Below are positions 44,907 to 54,203 of a stretch of 64,000 bases of DNA, in pieces. This DNA is from Teredinibacter sp. KSP-S5-2 (lineage in GTDB: Bacteria; Pseudomonadota; Gammaproteobacteria; Pseudomonadales; Cellvibrionaceae). Location: assembly GCF_032773895.1 (NCBI RefSeq), contig NZ_CP120416.1, positions 2,478,001 through 2,542,000 on the forward strand, in the 5' to 3' direction. The number at the start of each line of letters is the position of its first letter. Within the stretch, counting starts at the first letter, position 1. The position numbers and the translations under genes were made by a program. The notes below the pieces were generated by a model that had not been told where the DNA came from, made no database searches, and saw only the letters and a program-made list of their open reading frames with translations.

Positions 44907-45707
44907 TTATTTAACCCGCGACAAAGAGTTCTTATTAAAATCTTTGTCAGTCAGGCCTGTTTTAAATTGCCAGTTCACCATCTGCAACTCCGTGCTTTTT
45001 CCGGTTTGATGATTTTCCATCTCCCACTTATGGGCGCGCCAATACTTCTCCAGATATTGGTTGTACTCTGAATAGGTCAATGTTTTCTTATGGTTCCCAC
45101 CACGATCAAAAAACTCGATTTTGATGGGGACGTAACGTTCTTTATCCATCCAGGTTTTTATTTTGGAGTAACCGGATTTAGGATCAACAGGATCGGACTC
45201 CAAAACAAAACAATCGATACCATCAACCTTTTCATCAACAAGGTATTTATAGGTATATTTCTCAATTTCTTGCGAAGCAATATCTTCGAAGGCAAACTCA
45301 CTGTTCATAAAGGCACCGGCTTTATTACTGGATGATATGCGCTTAACCTTTCCTAATCGAGGAAGATAAAGCCACTGATCATCTGAACCTACTTTATGAG
45401 TAAAAGATAAAAATGAAGTGCCTTTTACATCCCCAGGATTATCAAAAATAATAATGGATTTATCGCCATCACCTTTCACCTCCAGGGTTCGCGTGCGCAT
45501 GTACCTTGGTCGTTCGTTGCCATATTTGTCTCGAAGAATCATCGTAATATCGGCTATTGCATCCTCAAAACCCAGATCACGTCGATCTGACTCCTGTGCG
45601 ATTTGCAACCCCCTTTCCTCTGGAGTTAACGCAAAACTTTGTACAGAGAGAAGGCTAAAAAAAAGAGAAAAAGCAACAAATCCCGATTTGGTTATTGTTT
45701 TAAACAT
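44907..45707 (-). CDS. LolA-like periplasmic protein (DUF1329/outer-membrane lipoprotein-sorting type)
   Basis: 266 residues from the ATG at 45707 (CGGAGAA ahead), overlapping the end of the RND gene by eight bases. Signal peptide KSGFVAFSLFFSLLSVQSFA, then a LolA/LppX-like fold: ITMILRDKYGNERPRYMRTRTLE, IIIFDNPGDVKGTSFLSFTH, DQWLYLPRLGKVKRISSS and MNSEFAFEDIASQE. Members carry lipids or lipoproteins in the periplasm and occur with MMPL-type RND pumps. It most likely shuttles the transported molecule to the barrel protein. Confidence 0.8.
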   Translation of the reverse strand: MFKTITKSGFVAFSLFFSLLSVQSFALTPEERGLQIAQESDRRDLGFEDAIADITMILRDKYGNERPRYMRTRTLEVKGDGDKSIIIFDNPGDVKGTSFLSFTHKVGSDDQWLYLPRLGKVKRISSSNKAGAFMNSEFAFEDIASQEIEKYTYKYLVDEKVDGIDCFVLESDPVDPKSGYSKIKTWMDKERYVPIKIEFFDRGGNHKKTLTYSEYNQYLEKYWRAHKWEMENHQTGKSTELQMVNWQFKTGLTDKDFNKNSLSRVK

Positions 45708-48138
45708 AGACATTCTCCGTCGTGTCTGGATTGAATTCATCATCATCGTCGTTAATTTCATTTACCGGTTTTGCATCACTGGCGGCAGGCTTTTTCACAT
45801 TTGCATATTCTTTTGCATCGAGTTTTAACAGCAATACAGGCAGCAACAAGAAATCAGCAATCAATGCAACCAGAATCGAAATGGATGTTAGCTTGGCCAT
45901 GCCGGAGTTCATTCCAAAAGAAGACTGAGCTAACACACTAAACCCCGCGATCAAAATAATAGAAGTTACAACTATCGCAACACCAACCGATGAAAAGGCA
46001 TATCGTACAGCGTCCTGACTGTCCAAACCTTCTTCCCGGCGCGCTCGCAGGTATTTACTCAAGAAATGTACGGTATCATCAACGATAATTCCCAATGCCA
46101 TCCCCATTACCATAGAGACACCAACATTGACTTCACCAACAGTGTACCCCCATACACCAAAAGCAATCGCAAGGGGTAACACATTCGGAATTAAACTGAT
46201 CAAACCTAACCGCAAATTACGTAGCGAAAGAGTGATAAGCAAAGAAATGATCAAGATCGCAACCAAAGTACTCAAGAACATGCTTTTCATATTCGTGTCC
46301 GAAATGTAAGCGAACATAACAGATGGTCCAACACCATATGCTTTGAGTTGTGTATTTTCTTCTAACCATTTAGACCCCAGTTCAGATATTGCAGTTAATT
46401 CTGTAGAGGTCATATTGTGCAGAGTGACATTTACCCGAGTAGAACTTCGACCAATATCCATCTGGTTGTTTAAATCCATTCCTTCCGGCAAGGATAATTC
46501 GTAAAGCAATAAATATTGCGCTGCCAGTTCTTTATCGTCTGGCAAGGCGTAATATCGCTCGCTATCACCGTGCATATTTTTGTTGAGTCGCTTAAAAGTA
46601 TCCGTGTAGGTATTCACATGAGCAACTTTTGGTTGTTGACGAAACCATTGAACAAAAGACTCAACCTGCTGTAAAAACTGCGGATCACTCACACCATAGT
46701 CTTCACCGGTTTCCAATGAATAAGAAACCTGATAAATACCTGTTAACTTTTCATCGAGATAATCCGCGTCTCGACGAAATTCCACTGACTTATCAAAGTA
46801 ACCAATAAAATCGTCTTCAAATGTGTTGTGAGAAATACCAAATACTGCACTCACGGCAATAACAACAGATAAAAGAAAAATGCCTTTACGCTTCTCGATA
46901 ACATATTCCGCAAAACGATGCATCCACACACTGAACGCGCCCTCACTGGTGTTGGCTTTTACCGGAATAACGGCCATTAAAGATGGTAACAATGTGACTG
47001 ACAAAACAAATGCCACCGTCACGCCAAATGCTGTGATATTACCCAAATCGTTAAAAGGCGGCGTATCGCTCAAGTTCATTGACAAAAAACCTACACCCGT
47101 TGTTACAGAAGTAAGCAACACAGGACCAAAATTCAACCGCAAGGAATAGCGAATTGCATCGTGCCTGCTCATACCCTTACGCATCCCGGAAAACATCGTC
47201 ACCAGAATGTGGATCGAATCAGCAACTGCCAAGGTGGTAATAATTGTTGTCGCGGCAGCGGAAGGCGGCGTCATTAATCCACCAACATAAAAGAACCCAC
47301 CGAGGGCTGCCAGCATGGATAAGAACACAACAAGCAAGGTGGCAATCGTTGCCCCAATCGATCGCAGAAGCACAAAAGCAATAATGATTATTGCCAGATA
47401 CATCAGAGGTACCAGAGTCTGCTGGTCTTGCATAGAAGACTCAAAAAAGGCATTAGATAGCATCACCACACCGGATAAACGTACTTCAACCGGGTACTTC
47501 GCTTCTATATCAGCCTTGAGAGTTCGGATTTCCTGAACAAGATGAGGAAGCTCAACCTGCGGGTCTGTTTCAGGCATTTGGAAAGTAATATTAAGGGCGG
47601 TAACGGAAGCATCTTCGTTGACCAACTGCCCGACAACGAATGGATCGTTAAGCGCTATTTGCTTTTTCTCGGACAGCTCTTCGGGAGTAAGAGATGCAGC
47701 ATTTTCAACCAAATCCTCAACAACCAGATCATCGCCTTCGGCGCTGGTGTGTTGAAACTTGGTAACGGAGTCCACCCTTGGGGCATAAGGCAACAACCAG
47801 GCCTGAGCCGTCGCGTCTTCAACGGCCGCCAGAACCTGAGGATCGAAAACATCAACCCCCTCTTTGGGGGTAATAATAAAAATAATATTGTCATTTTTGG
47901 CGTAAGTCTTCTGCTGCTGATCAAACGCCTGTAAATGCGGATTGTCCTCGCTAAAAAAGACCCGGTACTCCTGATTAAAACCAAAGTGTTTTAATCCCGA
48001 AATCAAGGCGAAGGAGGCTATCAATGACAACAGAATTACCAGCCATCTATAACGAATAAGGAACTGTGCATAGTAATCGATTAACCGGTCTTGCTTGGAA
48101 TGCCTGGGTGAAACCTGACTTATATCATCCTCTTTCAT
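45700..48138 (-). CDS. MMPL-type RND superfamily exporter
   Basis: 812 residues, 12 membrane helices in two sterol-sensing-like halves with large periplasmic loops after TM1 and TM7. SSD helices include VPLMYLAIIIIAFVLLRS and VSMVMGMALGIIVDDTVHFL (acid residues for proton relay), and TLAVADSIHILVTMF in the other half. It resembles HpnN/MMPL3-like lipid or hydrophobic-compound transporters, not drug pumps of the AcrB type; no MFP gene is here. First gene of an operon with the LolA-like and barrel proteins; a TetR operator lies 93 bp upstream. Confidence 0.88.
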   Translation of the reverse strand: MKEDDISQVSPRHSKQDRLIDYYAQFLIRYRWLVILLSLIASFALISGLKHFGFNQEYRVFFSEDNPHLQAFDQQQKTYAKNDNIIFIITPKEGVDVFDPQVLAAVEDATAQAWLLPYAPRVDSVTKFQHTSAEGDDLVVEDLVENAASLTPEELSEKKQIALNDPFVVGQLVNEDASVTALNITFQMPETDPQVELPHLVQEIRTLKADIEAKYPVEVRLSGVVMLSNAFFESSMQDQQTLVPLMYLAIIIIAFVLLRSIGATIATLLVVFLSMLAALGGFFYVGGLMTPPSAAATTIITTLAVADSIHILVTMFSGMRKGMSRHDAIRYSLRLNFGPVLLTSVTTGVGFLSMNLSDTPPFNDLGNITAFGVTVAFVLSVTLLPSLMAVIPVKANTSEGAFSVWMHRFAEYVIEKRKGIFLLSVVIAVSAVFGISHNTFEDDFIGYFDKSVEFRRDADYLDEKLTGIYQVSYSLETGEDYGVSDPQFLQQVESFVQWFRQQPKVAHVNTYTDTFKRLNKNMHGDSERYYALPDDKELAAQYLLLYELSLPEGMDLNNQMDIGRSSTRVNVTLHNMTSTELTAISELGSKWLEENTQLKAYGVGPSVMFAYISDTNMKSMFLSTLVAILIISLLITLSLRNLRLGLISLIPNVLPLAIAFGVWGYTVGEVNVGVSMVMGMALGIIVDDTVHFLSKYLRARREEGLDSQDAVRYAFSSVGVAIVVTSIILIAGFSVLAQSSFGMNSGMAKLTSISILVALIADFLLLPVLLLKLDAKEYANVKKPAASDAKPVNEINDDDDEFNPDTTENVYV

Positions 48139-48230
48139 GCTGCTTCCTCCATTAACTGGGTCATATCAAAAAACTGTGTTGAAGAGTACAACGCCGCCCA
48201 TATCCCCGGGATGACGTCAGTTTTTTCTTT

Positions 48231-48250
48231 CAGACCGACCAATCGGTCTG
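48231..48250. promoter_or_regulatory. TetR-type operator upstream of the RND operon
   Basis: CAGACCGACCAATCGGTCTG, a perfect palindrome of 8-bp arms around a 4-bp centre, between the tetR stop and the exporter start. Its first ten bases match the second operator (48936-48957) at nine positions. GACCGACC-like arms are frequent in TetR operators. It would control the MMPL/LolA-like/barrel operon. Confidence 0.75.
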
Positions 48251-48268
48251 TTTTTAATCAAAATTTTT

Positions 48269-48877
48269 TTAGGTGCCATCCACTCTGAGAGACAGAACAT
48301 AATCCGCCATACATTTAACGGTTGATCTGCCCAACTCAATATCTCGCGAGTACTTGCCTTGAATACTGTATCCCTGAATGGCAATAACCAAAAAATTGGC
48401 AACTGCAGCCGGCTCAACCTCCGTCTTTAACACACCCTTCTCTTTGGCGAGCGCCAAAATTGTTGTCACTCGATCAGTAAGAACCTTGAACATCGCTGCT
48501 GATTTAAGACGAAACACCTCATCTATTCCCGACATTTCATTAGCCATGTTGCAAACCGGACAACCGTTTTTCAGGTCCTCAGCGGTTACGCAGCTAGAGA
48601 GCTGGTTAATCCACTCAGCAAGACTTTCAAGAGGTGTTTCTTCACAACATGGAAAACTCCAATTATCAAGAAACTGTTTAACATAAACCTCTTCAAAGAC
48701 CGCATGCCCAAGCTCCTGTTTGTTCGCAAAATGGTGATACAAAGCACCTTTCGATACACCCGCTTTGTCGATAATGTCGGACAAACTTGTTGCTTTGTAG
48801 CCGTTTTCGCACATTGCCTGAGCGGTAACTTCTAATATATGTCGACGGGTGGCTTCTGGATCACGCGATGGAGTCAT
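48269..48877 (-). CDS. TetR-family transcriptional regulator
   Basis: 202 residues from the ATG at 48877 (MTPSRDPEATRRHILE); the open frame goes further upstream but covers the second operator. An HTH with ATSLSDIIDKAGVSKGALYHHF, then a helical ligand domain with a Cys-rich spot (CPVCNMANEMSG). CCEETPLESLAEW and CPVCNM are typical of the TetR_C_6/AcrR subgroup. It lies immediately before the RND operon and two palindromic operators flank it, so autoregulation plus control of the exporter is likely. The inducer is unknown. Confidence 0.88.
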   Translation of the reverse strand: MTPSRDPEATRRHILEVTAQAMCENGYKATSLSDIIDKAGVSKGALYHHFANKQELGHAVFEEVYVKQFLDNWSFPCCEETPLESLAEWINQLSSCVTAEDLKNGCPVCNMANEMSGIDEVFRLKSAAMFKVLTDRVTTILALAKEKGVLKTEVEPAAVANFLVIAIQGYSIQGKYSRDIELGRSTVKCMADYVLSLRVDGT

Positions 48878-48935
48878 AATGGGAACACTATCTATCTCGG
48901 TACAATCAAGCACGAATGCTAACAAGGAAGGAATA

Positions 48936-48957
48936 CTACAGACCAACCGGTCTGTAG
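48936..48957. promoter_or_regulatory. TetR-type operator upstream of tetR
   Basis: Arms CTACAGACC (48936-48944) and GGTCTGTAG (48949-48957) are a perfect 9-bp palindrome around AACC, 59 bp upstream of the tetR start. It shares CAGACC/GGTCTG with the operator before the RND operon, though with 4 instead of 8 bases between these hexamers. Autoregulation is inferred; control of the divergent cytochrome b561 is possible. Confidence 0.75.
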
Positions 48958-49089
48958 GCAACCATTTTGATTGCCTGCATCCTACGTTACACGCCATTTT
49001 TTTTACCAACTGCATGCATGTAGCGTTAAATAATATAGAGTAATAAGCTAACGTAATATTTTTGTAATGCGATAATAACGAGGTTCACT

Positions 49090-49629
49090 ATGCCCATTTC
49101 CGACACCACCTCTCGATTTGGCAAGATATCCATTATCAATCACTGGGTCCTTGCACTACTCATGATTTCCATGCTGGCATTTGGATTATATCTGGATGGA
49201 TTACCAGACTCACCGGATAGAGGCCAACTAATAGGTCTGCATAAATCCTTTGGTGTATTGGTGTTGATTCTCGCTGTCTGGCGCATAGCCTGGCGTGCCA
49301 TAAGTGGCTTTCCAGAATCCGTTGCCCAAGGAAAAGACTGGGAAAAGACAGCAGCGAAAGTGGCTCACATATTGTTGCTTTTTACCCTTCTGATGATGCC
49401 GCTTTCAGGCTATATCATGTCCGAAGCAGCAGGAAAATCCGTAAGCTTCTTTGGTATCTTTATGATGCCTGCGATCCCTGACTCAGAGCTATTGGGTAAA
49501 ATCGCCCATAGAATTCATGGCGCAGGAGCGAATTTTGTTATTGCGCTTATCGTTATACACACCGTAGCAGCCTTAAAACATCACTGGATAGATAAGGATA
49601 GAACCATGCTGCGTATGCTTGGTAAATAA
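49090..49629 (+). CDS. cytochrome b561 (CybB-like)
   Basis: 179 residues, four membrane helices. His ligands for two b-type hemes are in SIINHWVLALL, GLHKSFGVLV, the HRIHGAGANF stretch and VIHTVAALKHHW. KISIINHWVL and GYIMSEAAGKSVSFFG match bacterial b561 proteins, which pass electrons from quinol to superoxide or other acceptors. A monocistronic gene divergent from tetR; its 5' region includes the second operator at about 130 bp distance. Confidence 0.9.
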   Translation: MPISDTTSRFGKISIINHWVLALLMISMLAFGLYLDGLPDSPDRGQLIGLHKSFGVLVLILAVWRIAWRAISGFPESVAQGKDWEKTAAKVAHILLLFTLLMMPLSGYIMSEAAGKSVSFFGIFMMPAIPDSELLGKIAHRIHGAGANFVIALIVIHTVAALKHHWIDKDRTMLRMLGK

Positions 49630-49657
49630 CTCGACTTAAAGCACTAGGTGCAGGTGT

Positions 49658-50575
49658 TTATTTGCCTTCACCTATATGACTTTCGCCTCGTGCTTTTGCC
49701 AGGGCAATTTGCTTTTGCCGCTCTTCAAAGCGGGCCTTCTGCTCTGGAGTGATATGATCGTAGCAACGCGGGCATGTCACTCCAGGGGAATACTTTTCTG
49801 ACAGTTTATCCTGCTCCCTTATGGGGTGGCGGCATGCATGACAAAGGTCATAAGAGCCTTTCTCCAGGCTGTGATTCACTGCGACCCGGTTGTCAAAAAC
49901 GAAACATTCCCCCCGCCATAAGCTTTGTTCCTCTGACACCTCTTCAAGGTATTTCAGGATTCCCCCCTTTAAGTGGTAAACCTCTTCAAATCCTTGTTGC
50001 TTCATATACGCCGTGGACTTTTCGCAACGAATACCGCCAGTACAGAACATGGCAACCTTCTTATTCTTCGCCGGGTCCATCTGCTTTTCAACGTAAGCCG
50101 GTAACTCTCTAAAGGAATCTGTATTAGGGTTCACAGCACCAGAAAACGTCCCAATTTCATACTCATAGTAGTTACGAGTATCAATAACAGTCACATCAGG
50201 GTCAGCAATCAGCGCGTTCCAGTCCTTCGGTTCAACATAGGTTCCAACCACAGCATTGGGGTCGATATCTTCAACCCCCATAGTCACGATTTCCTTCTTC
50301 AGCTTCACTTTCATGCGATAGAAAGGCTGTTCACCCACATAGGATTCTTTGTGCTCAATCCCCTTAAATGCCGGAGTTGCCTCAAGGTAGGCAAGCAAAG
50401 CATCTATGCCCGCCCTGGAACCGGATACGGTTCCGTTAATGCCCTCATGGGCGAGCAACAAGGTGCCTTTTATCCCCTGTTCACGACAAAAAGTAAGCAG
50501 CGGTTCCCGCACGTCCTTATATTCGGGTAAACCAACGAACTTGTACATTGCCGCAACGACGATCTGATCAGACAT
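49658..50575 (-). CDS. trhO: tRNA uridine(34) hydroxylase
   Basis: 305 residues. N-terminal domain ([20 protein letters not shown]...[17 protein letters not shown]), central rhodanese domain with the catalytic Cys in [13 protein letters not shown], and a C-terminal Cys cluster ([14 protein letters not shown]). It corresponds to E. coli YceA/TrhO, which makes 5-hydroxyuridine at the wobble position of certain tRNAs. The C-terminal extension beyond 260 residues is normal for this group. Confidence 0.95.
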   Translation of the reverse strand: MSDQIVVAAMYKFVGLPEYKDVREPLLTFCREQGIKGTLLLAHEGINGTVSGSRAGIDALLAYLEATPAFKGIEHKESYVGEQPFYRMKVKLKKEIVTMGVEDIDPNAVVGTYVEPKDWNALIADPDVTVIDTRNYYEYEIGTFSGAVNPNTDSFRELPAYVEKQMDPAKNKKVAMFCTGGIRCEKSTAYMKQQGFEEVYHLKGGILKYLEEVSEEQSLWRGECFVFDNRVAVNHSLEKGSYDLCHACRHPIREQDKLSEKYSPGVTCPRCYDHITPEQKARFEERQKQIALAKARGESHIGEGK

Positions 50576-50667
50576 ATAAACACAACACCTTACTGGGGAT
50601 GACTTTACAAAAGGGGCGGGATTCTAGCCGAAAAAAAGCTTAAAATTCAACCAAAACGTAACCATTC

Positions 50668-50970
50668 TTATTTACTTCCACCGGCACAAGGAGGAGAAGC
50701 AGGAGCTTGGCCTTGCCATTCTTCAGCGGTATACAGGTGCAAGGACAAGGCGTGCAACCCAGCAGCAAACTCGCTATCCATCAACTTGTACAGCGTCTGG
50801 TGACGCTTTACTTTTGACATATTCTGAAATGACTCACAAACCATCACCACCTTGAAATGGGATTCCGCCCCTTTAGGGACACTATGACCATGACTTTCAT
50901 CCAATACTTCCAAGTGTGAAGACTTGAATTCGGAGGTTAATAAATCAGTAATACGTTGTTTTCTCGACAT
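50668..50970 (-). CDS. bolA: BolA-family protein
   Basis: 100 residues from the ATG at 50970 (MSRKQRITDLLTSEF). The class II KH-like fold has LEVLDESHGHSVPKGAESHFKV with the conserved His, then CESFQNMSKVKRHQTLYKLM and ALSLHLYTAEEW. A C-terminal tail (GQAPASPPCAGGSK) carries a Cys. BolA binds glutaredoxin-linked Fe-S clusters or DNA and affects cell shape under stress. It follows trhO by 92 bp in reverse order and may have its own promoter. Confidence 0.93.
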   Translation of the reverse strand: MSRKQRITDLLTSEFKSSHLEVLDESHGHSVPKGAESHFKVVMVCESFQNMSKVKRHQTLYKLMDSEFAAGLHALSLHLYTAEEWQGQAPASPPCAGGSK

Positions 50971-51168
50971 AAATTGGCTATCCAGCAACTGAATCCCACG
51001 CAAGATCAATAAGCCTGCACTGGGGTTTTAATTGTTTATTTGATCTATCCCACTGGCATTATATAACCTAGGGACTAAGCTTATTTTGCACAGTGGGCTA
51101 AAGCATCTATTTGACGTTAAAAACCACTGATTAGATAATAATCATTTATACTAACTGCGAGATGTATC

Positions 51169-51408
51169 ATGAAAAATGGCTTTGTATTTGTCGACCGCCG
51201 CAGGGGGAACGATAGAAGGCAAATTGCCGACCCTTGTAAAGAAATGTCTCTCGACCTTTACCACCGGAAACGACGCAAATCCCGTGACAGGAGAGACGCA
51301 TCCAAAACACTCACCGACGACTATTATGCATATATGCAGAAAGTTATGGACAAAATCCATTCAGAACAAAAAAAAGCACACGCACAAAACCGCGTTCTAT
51401 CTGCCTGA
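51169..51408 (+). CDS. small basic protein with DRRxGxDRR motif, unknown
   Basis: 79 residues. VDRRRGNDRRQIADPC and YHRKRRKSRDRRDASKTLTDDY form a polar, Arg-rich core; DDYYAYMQKVMDKIHSEQKKAHAQ is a helix. Short proteins with DRR repeats are widespread in marine gammaproteobacteria and unassigned. The competing reading frame at 51176 is judged a shadow because this one keeps the charged motif. Weak ribosome site (GAGATG). Confidence 0.5.
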   Translation: MKNGFVFVDRRRGNDRRQIADPCKEMSLDLYHRKRRKSRDRRDASKTLTDDYYAYMQKVMDKIHSEQKKAHAQNRVLSA

Positions 51409-51549
51409 CCGTCAAGTGAGAATGGGGGAATAAACCAAACCACTCATTCTCACCGCCCCACCTTATTTCTCTTAGCGAAGCCCGCTATTCTAACTATACT
51501 TGTTTAAGTCTGTCCTCCTTTTGTCTTTCAGTTTTGAGATCAAAAAACA

Positions 51550-52158
51550 ATGCTCACTCAAATGGAACAAAAAATCGTTCTTGCAACTTTGACCCAGCGT
51601 CGTGCCTGGCTTAGAAAAGCAGTCGAAGACAGCAAACTGGACCCCAAACTCAGAGAGGAAAATATCGAAGCCATAAAACTTCTGGATAGCGCCCTGCAAA
51701 AAATATCCAAAATTCCTCTTGCTCAAGCTCCCCCTATCAAAGACACCACAAGCAAAGAACAAAAAATGGAGGGCGTCGCAGCGGCCAAGGTATTAGTAGC
51801 AGAAGACAATGGCGATTCCGCCAGTCTATTAATGGAAGTCTTATCAGATATGGGGTTTAAGAATGTCGACCTAGCTAGAGATGGTAAAGAAGCCTTTGAT
51901 AAAATAAAACTGATGCAATCTGGATACGATCTCATTCTGTGTGACTGGGATATGCCAGAGCTTTCCGGCCTTGAAGTCCACCAAAAAGGTAAAGCATCCA
52001 ACACCCTGAAAAACGCGCACTTTATGATGGTAACAGCAGTTTCCGAAGGGAACAGAATTCGAGAGGCAATTCAACAAGGAATTGACGACTATATTGTAAA
52101 ACCAATAGATGTTGAAGTTCTGGAAAGCAAAATTAAATCCGCATTAAAACTGGAATAA
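51550..52158 (+). CDS. response-regulator receiver protein with helical N-terminus
   Basis: 202 residues. An N-terminal helical region (1-75; RAWLRKAVEDSKLDPKLREENIEAIKLLDSALQKI) precedes a receiver domain (about 80-202): VLVAEDN (acidic pocket), the phosphoacceptor Asp in LILCDWDMPELSG, TAVS and VKPIDV (Lys). It has no output domain, like CheY-type or scaffold regulators, and the N-terminus could be a binding site for a partner kinase or phosphatase. No sensor kinase is adjacent. Not in an obvious operon. Confidence 0.85.
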   Translation: MLTQMEQKIVLATLTQRRAWLRKAVEDSKLDPKLREENIEAIKLLDSALQKISKIPLAQAPPIKDTTSKEQKMEGVAAAKVLVAEDNGDSASLLMEVLSDMGFKNVDLARDGKEAFDKIKLMQSGYDLILCDWDMPELSGLEVHQKGKASNTLKNAHFMMVTAVSEGNRIREAIQQGIDDYIVKPIDVEVLESKIKSALKLE

Positions 52159-52207
52159 AAACGTTCACTTCCCACAACCCCTTCAATATATACACATCAA
52201 ACAGTTA

Positions 52208-53128
52208 TTATTTTGGCACCTCGCCAGTCCAAGTCCAACCTTTAAACACTTTACCGTTAATCGACGCATCGTGGCCGCCAACTTGCGCGTTCGGGTTATC
52301 AATGCCCTGCCAGTTCTCCAAAGTGGAACCATCAATCTCAAAAATAATTCCCTTCCCCGTTAGGGAAAATGGTCCGCTAACTTTAGACCCATAATACGCA
52401 CCAAAGAGATTTGAACCAGTCATTTCCAGATGCTTCACTTCAGTATTGGACACCTCGACCGTACCCTTGCTGTATATTTGCAGTTTATCAACTGCTGATT
52501 TTTCTCCGGAATAAAAATAGCCATTCCCCCAAGTCTGCACAGCATTAAAATGGCTCGAAGTCGCATTAACTACGGAGTTATCCGTTACCAGAACCTGAAT
52601 ATTTTTATTTCCGGCCTGAAAATCGATATGCGAACTAGTGGATGCCCGAAACATTCCGCCGTCCATACCGGTCACAATTATATTACTGTTGCTATTGGCG
52701 GAGTAACTTGGAGAAAAAGCGTCGGAAGGCTTATCAATATGCGATGCAACGCGGTTGAGAAACACATTACTATTTAACGATGCACGAACAGCAGTCTGAG
52801 ATTGAGCGTGAAATAGAGTAAGGTTATCCAACACAATATAAGCCGATTTTATATCAATTACAGCGGCAGAGGCATCACTCAGCCCCCCCAAGATGGTTGC
52901 GTTATCTCCTCCGCCTTTTAATGTAAGGTTAGAAAATCCATTCAGTAGTAGAGAGCCCTCACATTTCCCAAAAATCAATAGTTCAGCCGTCACTTCCCTA
53001 GCAGCAGAGGTAAGGTATTTTTTTAACGCCAAAGGGTCTTTTCCACACTGCACTTTATGAGCCTCGGCAGAAAATGCGGAATTGGAAATAAAGGAAAAAA
53101 CTAACGCTAAAGTGACTAAAGCTTTCAT
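52208..53128 (-). CDS. secreted right-handed beta-helix protein
   Basis: 306 residues. A signal peptide (ALVTLALVFSFISNSAFS-AEA) precedes repeated short strands (LTLKGGGDNATILGG, NVFLNRVASHI, SNSNIIVTGMDGG, GTVEVSNTEVKHLEMTG) with the Asn/Ser/Val spacing of parallel beta-helix coils. This fold occurs in pectate lyases and adhesins, but no catalytic Arg/Asp cluster is visible. Probably periplasmic or secreted. It stands alone between the response regulator and sigma factor. Confidence 0.6.
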   Translation of the reverse strand: MKALVTLALVFSFISNSAFSAEAHKVQCGKDPLALKKYLTSAAREVTAELLIFGKCEGSLLLNGFSNLTLKGGGDNATILGGLSDASAAVIDIKSAYIVLDNLTLFHAQSQTAVRASLNSNVFLNRVASHIDKPSDAFSPSYSANSNSNIIVTGMDGGMFRASTSSHIDFQAGNKNIQVLVTDNSVVNATSSHFNAVQTWGNGYFYSGEKSAVDKLQIYSKGTVEVSNTEVKHLEMTGSNLFGAYYGSKVSGPFSLTGKGIIFEIDGSTLENWQGIDNPNAQVGGHDASINGKVFKGWTWTGEVPK

Positions 53129-53307
53129 ACCACCTCACAATACTCATATTTATATGATAGATAATCTAACAAATCTTTAGTCAGTATAGCGAAATCATCT
53201 CCGACGCAAAGCGGTACAATACTCTCAGCTACATCACCTATTCACACATAAATTGAGTTCACATCACTTTCGCCTATCTCCATTCAAAATAAATGAGAAA
53301 CATTTTA

Positions 53308-54189
53308 TTAATGGAGTGAAATATACTTAAGCTTATCTGGATTTCTATGCGCATAAATTTGACTGATCTTCCCATCTTCGATAATAAACTGCAGTCCTGA
53401 AATTACCTTACCCTCTTCCTTGATAATTAAACCAACCGCTCCGTTATATTCAGTAAAAGTATAGTTTCGATTGCTTTCTGCCTGAAGGAAGCTTTTAGCA
53501 ACATAGTATTTGAAAAATTTAGCAATATCCGCTGCACCGGTAAGTACTTTTAACGACGCGGCCGCTTTACCACCACTATCAGAATAAAAAACGGCATCAG
53601 CAACAAGTAAATCTGTTAAAGCTTCCGTATCGCCATGTTTAACAGCATCAAAGAATGCTTGAGCATATTTTTTTTGCTCATGTTTTTCCAGTTCTTGATG
53701 TATCACGTTTTTGCCCAATTTGGATCGAGCCCTACTTGCCTGCTTACGACACGCTGACGCCGACTCATCCACCATATTGGCAATGTCATCAAAAGAGAAA
53801 TGGAAAATATCATGCAAAATATAGGACACTCGCTCTTTGGGTGATAAGCGCTCAAGAACAAGCATGAATGCAATAGACAGGCTTTGGTCTAGTTCATGAA
53901 TTCTATCCGGGTTTTGCTTTTCCTCCTGAAATGGTTCAGGAAGCCAAGGACCAATATACGTTTCTCTCGTCACCTTGGCACTTTTTAAATGGTCCAAACA
54001 CAGATTTGTTGTCGCGCGAAAAACCCACGCATCAATATTATCTATGGTCGAGATATCTTGCTCTGACAATTTGATAAACACCTCGTTGACGATATCCTCT
54101 GCTTCAGCAGAGGAACCGGTCATACGATACGCTAGCCCGATAAGTCGACTTCTATTTTGCTGATAGGTTTGCGTGATCGTTTCCTGCAT
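53308..54189 (-). CDS. ECF41-type RNA polymerase sigma factor
   Basis: 293 residues. Sigma2 (about 10-70, LIGLAYRMTGSSAEAEDIVNEVFIKL) is joined to sigma4 by a linker with YIGPWLPEP (82-86 WLPEP). Sigma4 (SPKERVSYILHDIFHFSFDDIANMV) precedes a SnoaL-like C-terminal domain (about 175-293) ending in NPDKL (283-287); the DGGGR motif of the family reads DSGGK here. WLPEP and NPDKL are signatures of ECF41, whose C-terminal domain replaces an anti-sigma factor and controls activity. Its likely target is the adjacent AhpD-like gene, whose promoter fits ECF41. Confidence 0.92.
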   Translation of the reverse strand: MQETITQTYQQNRSRLIGLAYRMTGSSAEAEDIVNEVFIKLSEQDISTIDNIDAWVFRATTNLCLDHLKSAKVTRETYIGPWLPEPFQEEKQNPDRIHELDQSLSIAFMLVLERLSPKERVSYILHDIFHFSFDDIANMVDESASACRKQASRARSKLGKNVIHQELEKHEQKKYAQAFFDAVKHGDTEALTDLLVADAVFYSDSGGKAAASLKVLTGAADIAKFFKYYVAKSFLQAESNRNYTFTEYNGAVGLIIKEEGKVISGLQFIIEDGKISQIYAHRNPDKLKYISLH

Positions 54190-54203
54190 AGATACCTCAA
54201 ATG

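Noticed and set aside
48877-49015. Upstream extension of tetR
   Set aside because: It covers the operator at 48936-48957 and lacks a ribosome site; TetR members start near MTPSRDPEATRR.
51176-51433. 85-residue ORF overlapping the DRR-motif protein in another frame
   Set aside because: The 51169 frame keeps a recurring charged motif and a better start; this one has no recognisable pattern.
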